Origin: Candidatus Tisiphia endosymbiont of Melanophora roralis
Lineage (GTDB): Bacteria > Pseudomonadota > Alphaproteobacteria > Rickettsiales > Rickettsiaceae
Assembly (NCBI RefSeq): GCF_964026575.1
Contig: NZ_OZ032161.1
Coordinates: 806,001-870,000, forward strand
Reading direction: 5' to 3'
Length of the DNA stretch: 64,000 nt
The notes beneath the pieces were generated by a model. That model did no database searches and had not been told where the DNA came from. It saw nothing but the letters and a program-made list of their open reading frames with translations. Shown here piece by piece: positions 1 through 9,098 of the stretch. The position numbers were made by a program, and so were the translations under genes. The first letter of the stretch is position 1. Each line of letters begins with the position of its first letter.

Positions 1-31
1 CCAACTTGTAAAGCTAGTTAATTACTACGGT

Positions 32-496
32 TTATATTTGATTACCTTGAGATGCTACTATTGACTTAATCAGTTCAACTATTTTCTGCCTAATATGTGG
101 ATTTTGAATCTCGGTAAATCCTTCCACAAGATAAGATACTTCTTTTTCTGTATCGTATTTTAAAGGTACTAAATACTCTGCTTTATCTTCAGCAATAATA
201 TTATTTACAAGACTATTGTTGTCTTGTGTACCAAATAGGTAATCCTCTGATACCTCAGTAGTTTTAGTCATATCAAGAAAATATTCAATAGATACATTTA
301 ATATTTTTGCAAAAAAATACAATATACTGCCAGCTATGGGGGTAGTAGCATTTTCATATTTTTGTATCTGTTTTACACTAAGATTAATAGCTTCACTCAA
401 TTCTTGTTGGCTCATGCCGAGCATTATACGACGCTTTTTTAAACGCATACCTACAATTATATTTATTCTTTCTTTTGATTCATTATATTTATTCAT
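32..496 (-). CDS. XRE-family helix-turn-helix regulator
   Basis: A 154-residue protein with an N-terminal Cro/C1-type HTH at about residues 17-72 (motifs MSQQELSEAI and VKQIQKYENA), which should bind operator DNA as a dimer. The C-terminal 80 residues are acidic and match no domain I recognise; they may mediate dimerisation or ligand sensing. It lies 60 bp downstream of lnt on the same strand, so read-through from lnt is possible. HTH proteins of this size are common in Rickettsiales. The targets are unknown. The class is certain from the HTH; the role is not. Confidence 0.85.
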   Translation of the reverse strand: MNKYNESKERINIIVGMRLKKRRIMLGMSQQELSEAINLSVKQIQKYENATTPIAGSILYFFAKILNVSIEYFLDMTKTTEVSEDYLFGTQDNNSLVNNIIAEDKAEYLVPLKYDTEKEVSYLVEGFTEIQNPHIRQKIVELIKSIVASQGNQI

Positions 497-556
497 TGTT
501 ATAATAATTTAATATTTCTCTACCTATTGCAACTAATGATAGTATAATATTCTAGC

Positions 557-2065
557 TTAATCAAGTAATTTTTTATTGATATTAATAATATTTTTTATTA
601 AAATGTAACTAATAAGGGTAGTTATTATTGCTAACAAGGCACATATATCTCCAAATTGTGAATATAAAGTTTCAAATTTTAGCTTGTTAGGAAGTAAGTT
701 ATCTATATAACCTACTTCATTGATGTGACGTTGTTGAATAATTCTGCCTACGGGATCTATTACAGCCGATATACCATTATTAGCCGTTCTAAGCATAGGA
801 AGACCGTTTTCTACACTACGCATACGACTAATCTGTAAATGTTGGTATGGACCAGTGGAGTTTCCATACCATGCATCATTAGTGACATTAATGATCACAT
901 CTGAGAGTTTATTACTCGTTCGGACAAAATTTGGGAAAATTGATTCATAGCAAATAAGTGGTTTTATGGTTATATTAGGTTTATCAAGACTAACGAGCTG
1001 TCTATCTCCTGCGGTATAATCTAACAACCCAGCGGTTAATTTCTTAAATGGTAATAGCCATTTGAGAGGCATATACTCACCAAATGGTACTAAATGAGAT
1101 TTATGATACTCAAATAATTTATTTCCCACTTCTGTTAAAGCGTATAAACTCGTATAAATTTCAAAATCCTCCCCGTTCTTACCATTATTTGTTATACCAC
1201 CAGTAATTAAAATTGCCTTTTTAATTTTTAGCATCTTTAATATTTTTATTTTGATTGGTTGGTAATCATGCGGTGCTACCATAGCAGCTTCCGACCATAT
1301 AATTAGGTCTACGTTGCCCGGCTCTTTAGACAATGCGATATGAAGATTAAAATTTTTCCAAAATTCTTCAACGTCCCACTTAGCAATTTGTGGAATACTT
1401 GGCTGAACTAGTCGGACTTTTATATTTGAGAAACTGGTAGGATTGTTATGGAGCTTTAATAAACCGTAGGAAGTTATTAGAGAGATTATTATCAATGAAT
1501 TTGCTAATAATATTTTTAATAGATTATATTGTTTAGTAAAGATATGATAAAAACTAGTTGATATATATATTACAATAAAACTTAACCCATATATTCCTAT
1601 GATACTAGAAGACTGAATTAGAATATCAGAAAATGAAAAAGCATATCCAAGCAAATTCCATGGTAACCCGGTAAATATCCATGATCTTACCCATTCAAAA
1701 AATACCCAATAAAGGCAAAAGATAAACTGATAAAAATTATGACTCTTGGCTAGGAATCCGAAGCCACAGGTTGTAGCAATGAAACAAGCCAAAATAATTG
1801 GTAGGCCAAATAATGCCAGTGGCACTGCCCACCAAAATTCATCAATATAAACAGTAACCCCTATACTAATCCAGTACATGCTGACTAAAAAATGCCCATA
1901 GCCAAATATAAAACCTAATATAGAGGCTTCTTTCCAGCTATTAGCAATTTGTACTTGATAACATAGCAGTGCCAAGGCAAATAATCCAGGTATAAAGAAA
2001 ATTGGAGCAAAAACTAAAGCACTAATCACACCTGAAATCAGGGTGAATATTTTGGATGAGAACAT
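557..2065 (-). CDS. lnt: Apolipoprotein N-acyltransferase
   Basis: Transfers the third acyl chain from phospholipid to the N-terminal cysteine of lipoproteins in the inner membrane, the last step of lipoprotein maturation. The first ~200 of 502 residues are hydrophobic membrane segments. A nitrilase-fold domain follows (about 215-470) and a last membrane segment lies near 475-495. The expected Glu-Lys-Cys triad is visible as E259 (IWSEAA), K322 ([14 protein letters not shown]) and C372 (ICYESIFP). Length is normal. It is divergent from fabI across an 85-bp gap, pairing two envelope-lipid genes. Confidence 0.95.
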   Translation of the reverse strand: MFSSKIFTLISGVISALVFAPIFFIPGLFALALLCYQVQIANSWKEASILGFIFGYGHFLVSMYWISIGVTVYIDEFWWAVPLALFGLPIILACFIATTCGFGFLAKSHNFYQFIFCLYWVFFEWVRSWIFTGLPWNLLGYAFSFSDILIQSSSIIGIYGLSFIVIYISTSFYHIFTKQYNLLKILLANSLIIISLITSYGLLKLHNNPTSFSNIKVRLVQPSIPQIAKWDVEEFWKNFNLHIALSKEPGNVDLIIWSEAAMVAPHDYQPIKIKILKMLKIKKAILITGGITNNGKNGEDFEIYTSLYALTEVGNKLFEYHKSHLVPFGEYMPLKWLLPFKKLTAGLLDYTAGDRQLVSLDKPNITIKPLICYESIFPNFVRTSNKLSDVIINVTNDAWYGNSTGPYQHLQISRMRSVENGLPMLRTANNGISAVIDPVGRIIQQRHINEVGYIDNLLPNKLKFETLYSQFGDICALLAIITTLISYILIKNIININKKLLD

Positions 2066-2088
2066 TAATGTTACTTTGATAAAAATTG

Positions 2089-2116
2089 TTTACAAAAATA
2101 TACATCATGCTATTGT
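2089..2116 (+). promoter_or_regulatory. Candidate sigma-70 promoter for fabI
   Basis: TTTACA (2089-2094) and TATTGT (2111-2116) are separated by 16 bp, about 35 bp upstream of the fabI ATG. An AAGGA ribosome site precedes the start at 2151. In DNA this AT-rich such matches arise by chance, so this is a weak call based only on spacing and position. Confidence 0.35.
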
Positions 2117-2150
2117 TTGGGCAAGGTTTTAATAAAAATAAGGAATATAT

Positions 2151-2960
2151 ATGCAAGTTAAAGTCACTGCTTTGCTTGATGGTAAGAAAGGATTAATTAC
2201 AGGTGTCGCTAATAATTTATCAATATCTTGGGCTATTGCTCAAATTGCCAAAGAACATGGTGCAAACTTAGCCCTTACCTATCAAGGAGAAGTGCTTGAG
2301 AAACGCGTTATACCACTTGCTGAAGAAATTAAGTGTGATTTCGTTGTTCCATGTGATGTAACAGATGAAGAATCACTTGATAATTTGTTTAAAATTATTG
2401 AGCAGAAGTGGGGCAAACTCGATTTTTTGGTTCATTCTATAGGTTTCTCTGACAGGAATGAATTAAAAGGCAGATATATAGATACCTCATTGTCTAACTT
2501 TCTTAATACCATGAATATATCATGTTATTCTCTAATTGCCTTGGCAAAACGTGCAGAACCTTTGATGAAAGACGGTGGTAGTATCCTTACCCTAACTTAT
2601 TATGGCTCACAAAAAGTAGTTCCTAATTATAATGTCATGGGACCTGCTAAAGCTGCGTTAGAATCTAGTGTAAAATATCTTGCAACTGATATGGGATCAA
2701 ATAACATCCGAGTAAATGCCATATCAGCTGGTCCTATAAAAACTCTAGCATCTAGTGGTATTAGTGATTTCAAAACTATGTTAGCTCTCCATGAAGCTGC
2801 ATCGCCGTTACGCAGAAACACTTCTCAGCGTGATGTTGCAGGGGCTACATTATATTTGCTGAGTAACTTAGCAGAAGGAGTTACTGGTGAAATACATTAT
2901 GTAGATTGTGGCTATAACACTACAGTAGGGATGGGTAAAGGTTCTAGTAATTGCCATTAA
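2151..2960 (+). CDS. fabI: Enoyl-ACP reductase (NADH), FabI
   Basis: Catalyses the last reduction in each cycle of type II fatty acid synthesis. It is a 269-residue short-chain dehydrogenase fold with a FabI-type N-terminal nucleotide site (GVANNLSISWAIA) and the Y-x6-K catalytic pair at Y160 and K167 (YNVMGPAK). The segment SAGPIKTLASSGI is the usual substrate-loop region. The start is supported by AAGGA just upstream. It is divergent from lnt. Nothing abnormal is visible. Confidence 0.96.
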   Translation: MQVKVTALLDGKKGLITGVANNLSISWAIAQIAKEHGANLALTYQGEVLEKRVIPLAEEIKCDFVVPCDVTDEESLDNLFKIIEQKWGKLDFLVHSIGFSDRNELKGRYIDTSLSNFLNTMNISCYSLIALAKRAEPLMKDGGSILTLTYYGSQKVVPNYNVMGPAKAALESSVKYLATDMGSNNIRVNAISAGPIKTLASSGISDFKTMLALHEAASPLRRNTSQRDVAGATLYLLSNLAEGVTGEIHYVDCGYNTTVGMGKGSSNCH

Positions 2961-3032
2961 CTATACTGAATTTGATATTTAGACCATAGTACTCTACATT
3001 TTTATTTCACTACTGTTAAGGAATCTTCCGAG

Positions 3033-3157
3033 CGTCATTGCGAGAAGCCGCTGAAAGCGGCGACGCGGCAATCCAAGATACGGGAAGCGTTACTCTAAAA
3101 AAACAGCTTCGCTGTTTACCTAGATCGCCACGGCATCTAACGAGCCTTGCTATGACG
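3033..3157. repeat. Dispersed palindromic repeat, family A (CGTCATTGCGAG type)
   Basis: Begins CGTCATTGCGAG and ends with the near-complement GCTATGACG. It contains inner inverted segments (GAAGCCGCTGAAAGCGGC; AACAGCTTCGCTGTT). Almost the same sequence recurs inverted at 14059-14186 and in pieces at 52854-53176. It is followed by AACTTTTAACAGTTATG, the outer inverted end seen with several other copies. No coding potential is evident in the 2961-3232 gap apart from this repeat. Confidence 0.85.
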
Positions 3158-3232
3158 GTTTTTTAACTTTTAACAGTTATGACCTTACGCTCTCCTCGCT
3201 AATAGACGTGTAGAGATGGTGTATTCGGTTTC

Positions 3233-4036
3233 CTAAATCACTTTGATAAAGTTATCATCAGGAATCAATGGCTCTCCTCTGAAATTTACTGCATTGTTGA
3301 ACTTATTGCAACAAGTTGTAAATTTTTTATCACAACCTACAGTAAGTAAAACAGTTTTATTATGCTTCATACTATCGGGAATTGTTTTATCCAATGTAAT
3401 TAAATTCTCAGAATGACTAAGGATTTTACTATAAAATTGAACATCAGCTTGACTATTAGCTAAAATAGCATCCCCGTAATTGAAATAACCATTTTCTTTA
3501 TCAAGGTTTGAGATAACCATAGTTCTACCAAACATTTCCTTAATATTATATATCTGACTATAAACTGTTTTATCTATTTTGCATTTCAAATCACCAAAAT
3601 TAGCACGACAATTCTTACTAAAAGATTGCAGTAACGACTGATTATATACATCTATATTTGGCTCTAAACGTAAAGTAAAATCCAAATCTCTTTTAGTATA
3701 AGTGATGCAGCGATAAGTAACAAAATGCCTACAAGAGTTAGCAAAACAAACATATATCTTGACCATAGCCTGGGCTAAATCATAATGTTGCTTTACTCCC
3801 TCATTCTCAAAAACTCCTTCTAAGATAATGTAATTCTGAGCAGAATCATTAAATCCTCCTTCCTTTAAAGTCACTCCAGAATTCGGAACAAATATTACAT
3901 CATCAATTGATAAAGATCTATCAGACTCGGTAAGATACAGATCAAGACTATCTTGTAGTTTTATATGGAAACAATAAGTAAACCCCTGTAATTCAGCTAT
4001 GGGATTATCAATATTTTCTGCTAAAGCTACTGTCAT
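3233..4036 (-). CDS. GTA-like tail hub protein, DUF2163/phage BR0599 family
   Basis: A 267-residue protein of the family found in alphaproteobacterial GTAs (hub, gp13 in Rhodobacter capsulatus). The cysteine-rich C-terminal motifs are diagnostic: NCRANFGDLKCKID near residue 140-160 and GCDKKFTTCCNKFNNAVNFRG near 230-255. In virions this protein sits at the distal tail and joins the baseplate to the fibres. Its start overlaps the stop of the DUF2460 gene by ATGA, so the two are translationally coupled as in intact GTA clusters. The next expected genes (peptidase, host-specificity protein) are missing downstream. Confidence 0.85.
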   Translation of the reverse strand: MTVALAENIDNPIAELQGFTYCFHIKLQDSLDLYLTESDRSLSIDDVIFVPNSGVTLKEGGFNDSAQNYIILEGVFENEGVKQHYDLAQAMVKIYVCFANSCRHFVTYRCITYTKRDLDFTLRLEPNIDVYNQSLLQSFSKNCRANFGDLKCKIDKTVYSQIYNIKEMFGRTMVISNLDKENGYFNYGDAILANSQADVQFYSKILSHSENLITLDKTIPDSMKHNKTVLLTVGCDKKFTTCCNKFNNAVNFRGEPLIPDDNFIKVI

Positions 4037-4623
4037 ATAACCTCTAATAATTCTATGGGAGATAATTCTATTGACCCATCAGAAGAATAAAAATACTCAA
4101 AACTATCACTAGCAAATCGCACAGCTACATCAAAAATAAAATTACCTGTCAAAATTTGATCTTTATCTAATGGTTTTGGCAAGGTTACTACTCCAGTATT
4201 ATAATCAACTTGCACCTCTGTATTGATATCATTAACATAGAATGCTCCACTACCAAATACCGGTTTGCTAATTGTCCTAGCATAGGGCAAGATTGGGTCT
4301 TCATATAGTTTAACCAGTTGGAATTGGGTTAATTCCCCATCACCTTTGCCAATAATTTGCCTTGATACTTGATAATCGACATTATCTCTAAAGCGGAAGG
4401 CAAAATTCCCTCCCCTTCTTGCTCTAAAGAAAGAACTAAACTGTTCAAATTCGAGACTACTCAAACGACAATTTTTTATCAAATATTTTTGTTTAGCATA
4501 TTCTCTATCTAAATTTCTTACTTCTCTGCCCGATAATGTCATAGCACAAGAAGTAGCAAATTCTGGTCTGCCAACAGCAAAAGTTTCAATAAATTTTGGC
4601 ATACGTATATCATGAAAATTCAT
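4033..4623 (-). CDS. GTA-like distal tail protein, DUF2460 family
   Basis: A 196-residue DUF2460 protein, equivalent to the distal tail protein (gp12) of alphaproteobacterial GTAs. Diagnostic stretches are the N-terminal MPKFIETFAVGRPEF and the central RARRGGNFAFRFRD. It forms the ring that connects the tail tube to the hub. It overlaps the DUF2163 gene by 4 nt. In intact GTAs a tape-measure gene lies upstream; here a repeat-filled gap and an Rpn nuclease gene are found instead. Confidence 0.87.
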   Translation of the reverse strand: MNFHDIRMPKFIETFAVGRPEFATSCAMTLSGREVRNLDREYAKQKYLIKNCRLSSLEFEQFSSFFRARRGGNFAFRFRDNVDYQVSRQIIGKGDGELTQFQLVKLYEDPILPYARTISKPVFGSGAFYVNDINTEVQVDYNTGVVTLPKPLDKDQILTGNFIFDVAVRFASDSFEYFYSSDGSIELSPIELLEVI

Positions 4624-4642
4624 AATTTCTCCTATAAATACG

Positions 4643-4899
4643 CGAATTCGGGATAAGAATTGACAAATTCTTATCCCAAATTCGGTAAAATTATAGATTG
4701 CTTCGTCGACCTACGGTCTCCTCGCTAATAGACGTTTTATAGACGTATATGTCTATTAGCGAGCGAACGTACGTGAGCGTGGCAATCCATGAAGCTTGTC
4801 ATATCGAAACAATCAAATTTGAGACGGCTCTGCATCTGATTGTTAAATTAATATTTTGCTAAAAACATGATTTTAATCTTTTAAAATCATGTTTTTAGC
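4643..4899. repeat. Truncated copy of the five-hairpin element (H5, H4, H3), inverted
   Basis: Three hairpins of the element at 33193-33445 appear in reverse order: terminal hairpin 4643-4684 (GGGATAAGAATT arms), loop hairpin 4808-4844 (stem AACAATCA, 15-nt loop 4819-4833) and long hairpin 4858-4899 (TAAAAACATGATTTTAA arms). The other two hairpins are lost after 4915. A family A repeat (4695-4804) sits between the first two. The 4624-4925 gap holds no gene. Confidence 0.85.
4695..4804. repeat. Family A repeat nested inside the hairpin element
   Basis: Reads GATTGCTTCGTCGACC ... GCGTGGCAATCCATGAAG, the same type as 37660-37754 and 62935-63028. It interrupts a spacer that is continuous in the 33193-33445 copy (GGTAAAATTAT then GAAACAATCA). 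The interrupted spacer gives both insertion junctions and shows the repeat arrived after the hairpin element. Confidence 0.75.
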
Positions 4900-4925
4900 T
4901 TTAGAAAGGTTTAAGTATACAAAGC

Positions 4926-5744
4926 TTATTTCTTTAGCTGTTCTATTTCTTCTATTGATAGTTCTGTATATTTAACTATTTTTTCTATCGACTCATTATT
5001 AGCTAGCATTTTTTTTGCCATTGCTATTTTTTCTTCAGCTTTACCTTTATTAAAATTTTCTTCTAGAGCAATTTCTTCTGCATCTTCCTGCAATTTAGTC
5101 CTAATATATAAGTCGTATTCTGCTGGGGTAAGCTTATACCGTTCAATCATATGGTAAGCATCTAATACCTTACTGCTCTTAATATCTTTAGGTGGTTCTG
5201 TCTCTTGTGTTGCACATTTGAATAGATGTAACCACTCATCAGCAACACTGGTTAATTGTGTTTTTTTAAATTTTCCAAGCTCTATAAATATATAAGAGAG
5301 GTCAAATAAATATTGTTTATTAGTAGTAGTCTCAACATTTTTATGAATACTTATATAAGGCACTTCTTTGTCAAATATTCTAGTTTTTACCAATGAAATC
5401 ACTATTACTGGCAATAAATCCAAGTGAGTTAAACCTTCTATAAGTTGCTGGGCATATGAATGGGCAGAATAATATTGTACTCTTTTTAAATAATTGGTTT
5501 CATTTCTTTTTTGCATTTCGATAATGTACCAGTTTCCTGATTCATCTTTAACTTTTAAATCAAATACACTTCTCCTACCCTTATGAATCCCCGCTAATTC
5601 TTCTACTGGAATAAATTCAATTTCCTTAATTCTGTACATTTCAGATAAATCAAGAACACTATTAAGAAATTCTTTTAAATTCTCCTTATCACGGAAGATT
5701 TTCTTAAACAGACTATCATTTGTTGGGTCTAAATATTTTTCCAT
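4926..5744 (-). CDS. Rpn-type PD-(D/E)XK nuclease/transposase-like protein
   Basis: Belongs to the PD-(D/E)XK nuclease family often annotated as recombination-promoting nuclease or putative transposase. The N-terminus has DPTNDSLFKKIF. The core is FDLKVKDESGNWYIIEMQ, giving D...E-x-Q near residues 60-80, and a repetitive helical C-terminus reads IAMAKKMLANNESIEKIVK. A reading frame is open to 5786, but the ATG at 5744 has GGGAG 8-9 nt upstream, so I choose it (272 residues). Family members are linked to RecA-independent recombination; this copy's role is inferred only. It sits where the GTA tail genes would be expected. Confidence 0.8.
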   Translation of the reverse strand: MEKYLDPTNDSLFKKIFRDKENLKEFLNSVLDLSEMYRIKEIEFIPVEELAGIHKGRRSVFDLKVKDESGNWYIIEMQKRNETNYLKRVQYYSAHSYAQQLIEGLTHLDLLPVIVISLVKTRIFDKEVPYISIHKNVETTTNKQYLFDLSYIFIELGKFKKTQLTSVADEWLHLFKCATQETEPPKDIKSSKVLDAYHMIERYKLTPAEYDLYIRTKLQEDAEEIALEENFNKGKAEEKIAMAKKMLANNESIEKIVKYTELSIEEIEQLKK

Positions 5745-5823
5745 ATCAATTACTCCCTTTTCCTTCAATATTATCAACTCTATCATCTTCTAATCTTTGA
5801 GTATATGGAATAGTTGATTTTCA

Positions 5824-6231
5824 TTAACTATTCCCCTTCAATAAAGCTTTATAATCTATCGTAAGCTTAGTAGTTATAAGGTCAGAACTACGCTGAAAAT
5901 TTATATTACATGCTTTCATACTAGCAACCATATAATCTTGAAGAATACATGCATTAGCTGTTAATTTATTAGTAATTTTTTCAGCAAGTAAAGTCAACAG
6001 ACCTTGGTTTTTATCCCTAGCAAAAGCACTTATCTCAAATTCCACTTGGTAAATATTTTGATTTAATCTTGATATATTTTCAACTTTCAAAATATTTATT
6101 AGTAAGAACGGATATTTTGCATCTTGGACTACCGATATATAAATTCGGTCAACACTAAGTCTAATATCTTGGTCATTAGATAATAATTTATATATTGTCA
6201 TGTGAAAATCATGAATAAAATTAACAGACAT
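5824..6231 (-). CDS. GTA-like tail terminator, DUF3168 family
   Basis: A 135-residue DUF3168 protein, equivalent to GTA gp8, which caps the tail tube and joins it to the head. Typical segments are DRIYISVVQDAKYPFLLI and YQVEFEISAFARDKNQG. It follows the stopper gene with an 11-nt overlap, matching GTA gene order. The major tail protein gene that should come next is absent; 80 bp later an Rpn nuclease begins. Confidence 0.78.
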   Translation of the reverse strand: MSVNFIHDFHMTIYKLLSNDQDIRLSVDRIYISVVQDAKYPFLLINILKVENISRLNQNIYQVEFEISAFARDKNQGLLTLLAEKITNKLTANACILQDYMVASMKACNINFQRSSDLITTKLTIDYKALLKGNS

Positions 6232-6559
6232 ATATCTCTAGCCCTACGATATTCAAAAATTTACTTTGTTCTGCCACGTTAATAATCCGCTTAATCTCAA
6301 ATTGCCTATCTCTAAATGATATACGCATCTTGGTGGTAACGCCTTTGATAAATCTTATTTTAAACAGATAAAACCCTTCCGTCATAATATGACCAAAATT
6401 CACAGGTTCTATCGATATAAATCGATTATCACAAATAGGTTTTATTTCAGCATAAACAGATAATTTCTCTTGCCATTTTTCTTGCTCTATTTCACTTGTA
6501 GAAAAATTTTCTAAAATTTTTACCTGATGCTACAAACTACGTGCTACTGATTTTTTCAT
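6221..6559 (-). pseudogene. GTA-like head-tail stopper (gp7), interrupted by an internal stop
   Basis: From the ATG at 6559 the frame reads MKKSVARSL, then TAG (6532-6530), then runs open to 6221 with HQVKILENF ... EKWQEKLSVYAEIKP ... FEIKRIINVAEQSKFLNIV. Position and length (112 codons) match the head-tail adaptor/stopper of GTA clusters. Only about 60 residues could be made from the first downstream ATG (6403), which would remove the N-terminal half. I read it as a full-length gene broken by one nonsense change, though a sequencing error or stop read-through cannot be excluded. Confidence 0.7.
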
Positions 6560-6565
6560 TTTTAA

Positions 6566-7105
6566 CTATATTTTTAATTGTCTATATGCTAAATATAAAT
6601 TTTTAACTTCCGTTGACAAAGAAGTAGCATTTTGCCTTTCTCTGTCATACATTTTTGCTATATGCATTAATATGCCATGTCTGATTGATGCTGGAATACT
6701 AATTCTATCATAACCAGCAAAATATTCAACCATTAGCTGACAATTTTCTAATTTTTTATTTAAATATAATAATGATCTAGCCATATCTAGGTGATATTGC
6801 CTAGGTTGCAACTCAATCGCTGATCCATCACTATTTGTTAGAATAATTTTTATTAGCTCCTTTATCGGTTGATATTTTAACTGAAAATTTTGCTGATTTT
6901 TAATATTGCAAACAAATTCTATCCTCCTTGTTATTATCGTAAGTTTAGTAAAATTCTCAGCGGCCATAATTGCCGCATTTATTAGACTATTAATTAAATC
7001 ATCATCATAATTACCTTCTATCCTCATATAGTTTTTAACTTCTACTAAAGTCCAAATAGTCTGAGGAATTAATTCAATAACTTTAAATATATTTTCTTTA
7101 TGCAT
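6566..7105 (-). CDS. GTA-like head-tail connector (gp6)
   Basis: A 179-residue phage connector-type protein. The N-terminal helical motif VKNYMRIEGNYDDDLINSLI, followed by AAIMAAENFTKL, is typical of gp6-like adaptors that bind the portal ring. It lies between the capsid gene and the broken stopper gene, as in GTAs. A repeat of about 80 bp (7156-7235) separates it from the capsid gene, a spacing not seen in compact GTA operons. Confidence 0.78.
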   Translation of the reverse strand: MHKENIFKVIELIPQTIWTLVEVKNYMRIEGNYDDDLINSLINAAIMAAENFTKLTIITRRIEFVCNIKNQQNFQLKYQPIKELIKIILTNSDGSAIELQPRQYHLDMARSLLYLNKKLENCQLMVEYFAGYDRISIPASIRHGILMHIAKMYDRERQNATSLSTEVKNLYLAYRQLKI

Positions 7106-7155
7106 ATAATACCTAGTAAAAACTGTTGAAAGTTAGTAAATACACCTTCTCTACA

Positions 7156-7235
7156 CGTCATTGCGCATAGGTGTCAACTTAAGAGCGTAGCTTCATGGAT
7201 TGCCATGCTCACATACGTTCGCTCGCTAATAGACG
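7156..7235. repeat. Family A repeat in the capsid-connector gap
   Basis: Starts CGTCATTGCGCATAGG and ends CGTTCGCTCGCTAATAGACG, with CTTCATGGATTGCCATGCTC inside. It is preceded at 7125 by ACTGTTGAAAGTTAGTAAATAC, the outer end sequence also found at 21428, 14035 and 37635. The repeat separates two genes that belong to one ancestral operon. Confidence 0.75.
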
Positions 7236-7283
7236 GTTTAAGCCTTACAGCAGCACTTCGCTAATAGACCTTTTATTTCTGAT

Positions 7284-8819
7284 TCAGCCAAACATCACCA
7301 ATTTAATAGCACTCTGATTTACTACATCGCCCCCTACTCTTTTGACTGCATAAAATTTTACAAATGGCTTATCGGTATAAGGGTCTCTCATGATATTAAT
7401 ACCACCACGATCTATAATTTTATATGCTGATTTAAAATCACCTATGGCAATTGCAATATTATCTTTCTTTATCGAGGGCATTTCAGAACAACAAACCACA
7501 GGCACTCCAAAAATTGTTTGCTTTAAAGAGTCCGAGAGCGACTGCTGCCAAATAAAACGACCATTATTATCTTGCAGTTTTTGAATGAATGACAAGGTAG
7601 TACGGTTCATTAAAAAACTAGCATTTGCCAAATATTCTTCATCAAGCAAATTGATAAAATCCAGTAATTTTTCTGCGGTAACTTGCTCACCCATATCAAA
7701 ATGTTCTATTTTATCATGATATCCAGATAAAATACCTTTCGGTCTCGTCTTACCATCTCCATTAATAAACGCATCATTTTCGGCTTTTACAAAACTATCT
7801 CTTAAACGTTCTATCAGCCAGTTCTCTATCCTAATAGCTGAATCATCTATCAAAGTTTGGCTGGCTTTTGGCTGAGCGTAAAGCTCATGTACAAAAATTC
7901 TCTGTTGCTTTAATTTAGGAGCAGTTGTTTCATCTCTTGCCTCTAGATCGCCAACCCAACCACTAGCAAAATTGCCATCTTCAATTACTATATCAAGGGC
8001 ATTACTAGAAATTATTTCAATTGATGCTAATTGCCTCATAGGTGATCTAGCGTTAATCTCAGTGATTATACTATTATATAAAGCTGGTACTAATAATACC
8101 CCACCTTCCTGCTCCCCACTATTTAAAGATTTTTGGATTAATTCACTTTGGCTACCTTTACGAATATAATTATTAAAAGCTGTTTTATACTCAATATCTT
8201 GCATCCCCCCTATTTCTGGACGAGACAAAAAATTTTCTAGATTATATATTTTCTCCTGTAACTCATTGATTTTCATCTCATTATTGTTTTGTTTGGTCAT
8301 TAATTCTGTATCCATGTTATTCTCCATTAAAATTGTATCATTTGAATATATTTGTTTTGTGATATGCGAAATCTTAGCACAATAATTGGCTGGAAAAGTT
8401 ACTATACTAACTTCAATTAACTCAGCTTCAGTGATAACTCTTTGGTTTAAACTGTTGTAGTTTGCTATTTTTATATTAAAACCAACAGAAAGACTATCAA
8501 CTGCCCCTTGACGGACAAGTTCTATAGCCTCTTTGCCTTTTTCAATTTTATTATTAATTACAGCTTCAACTTTTAAGCCGTAATCATCCTCTATCAAAGA
8601 CTTAATTACACCTATTGGTTTTTGCCAATCATGTTGCCAAAGAAACTTGATATGCGAATGATTAGCTGAGGCAAAAGCTCCTTTAACAATTAGGTCATTA
8701 TGCTGGTCAGAAATATTATAAACACTAGCATAACCTGAAATAACTACGCCATTGTCTGTACTAGATTTTATGATTAAATTTTGAATCACTTGATTCTGCT
8801 GTAAGTTTTGAGTATACAT
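7284..8819 (-). CDS. Fused HK97-type prohead protease and major capsid protein
   Basis: The 511 residues contain two proteins that are separate in R. capsulatus GTA. Residues ~10-150 are a U35-type prohead protease (VISGYASVYNISDQHNDLI; FLWQHDWQKPIG with the expected His; DSLSVGFNI with the expected Ser). Residues ~200-511 are an HK97-fold capsid (GGVLLVPALYNSIITEI; MRQLASIEI; GDFKSAYKIIDRGG). The protease would cleave the capsid's delta region during head maturation. The frame is intact. An alternative is internal initiation at 8315 or nearby (MENNMDTELMTKQNN) giving a separate capsid. Confidence 0.87.
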   Translation of the reverse strand: MYTQNLQQNQVIQNLIIKSSTDNGVVISGYASVYNISDQHNDLIVKGAFASANHSHIKFLWQHDWQKPIGVIKSLIEDDYGLKVEAVINNKIEKGKEAIELVRQGAVDSLSVGFNIKIANYNSLNQRVITEAELIEVSIVTFPANYCAKISHITKQIYSNDTILMENNMDTELMTKQNNNEMKINELQEKIYNLENFLSRPEIGGMQDIEYKTAFNNYIRKGSQSELIQKSLNSGEQEGGVLLVPALYNSIITEINARSPMRQLASIEIISSNALDIVIEDGNFASGWVGDLEARDETTAPKLKQQRIFVHELYAQPKASQTLIDDSAIRIENWLIERLRDSFVKAENDAFINGDGKTRPKGILSGYHDKIEHFDMGEQVTAEKLLDFINLLDEEYLANASFLMNRTTLSFIQKLQDNNGRFIWQQSLSDSLKQTIFGVPVVCCSEMPSIKKDNIAIAIGDFKSAYKIIDRGGINIMRDPYTDKPFVKFYAVKRVGGDVVNQSAIKLVMFG

Positions 8820-9098
8820 ATTACCTTATAATTGCAACGACTAATGGTAATATATATTATAAATCTCTAGCACTAAGTGTTTTATGAAAAAATTTATAAA
8901 AAAATAAAATGAGACAAACTACCATGTTGGCGGTACGGAGTATATATTAATTCATTACTTTTGGTTATAAACAAAACCACCTTGATTTTTACGACAAAAT
9001 AGTAATAATTGGTGCAAGTTAATATTAATGGCATAAAATTAAAGAAACGTTGATTAATTACACGCTATAAAACTTGGGATGGGAAGATAAGTGAAAGT

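Noticed and set aside
2627-2821. Minus-strand frame within fabI
   Set aside because: Shadow of a strongly conserved gene.
4643-4899. CRISPR-like spacing of hairpins
   Set aside because: The hairpins differ in stem sequence and there are no equal-length unique spacers or cas genes.
8820-9098. Control gene for the R-M system
   Set aside because: The gap is AT-rich with no small HTH frame that I can find.
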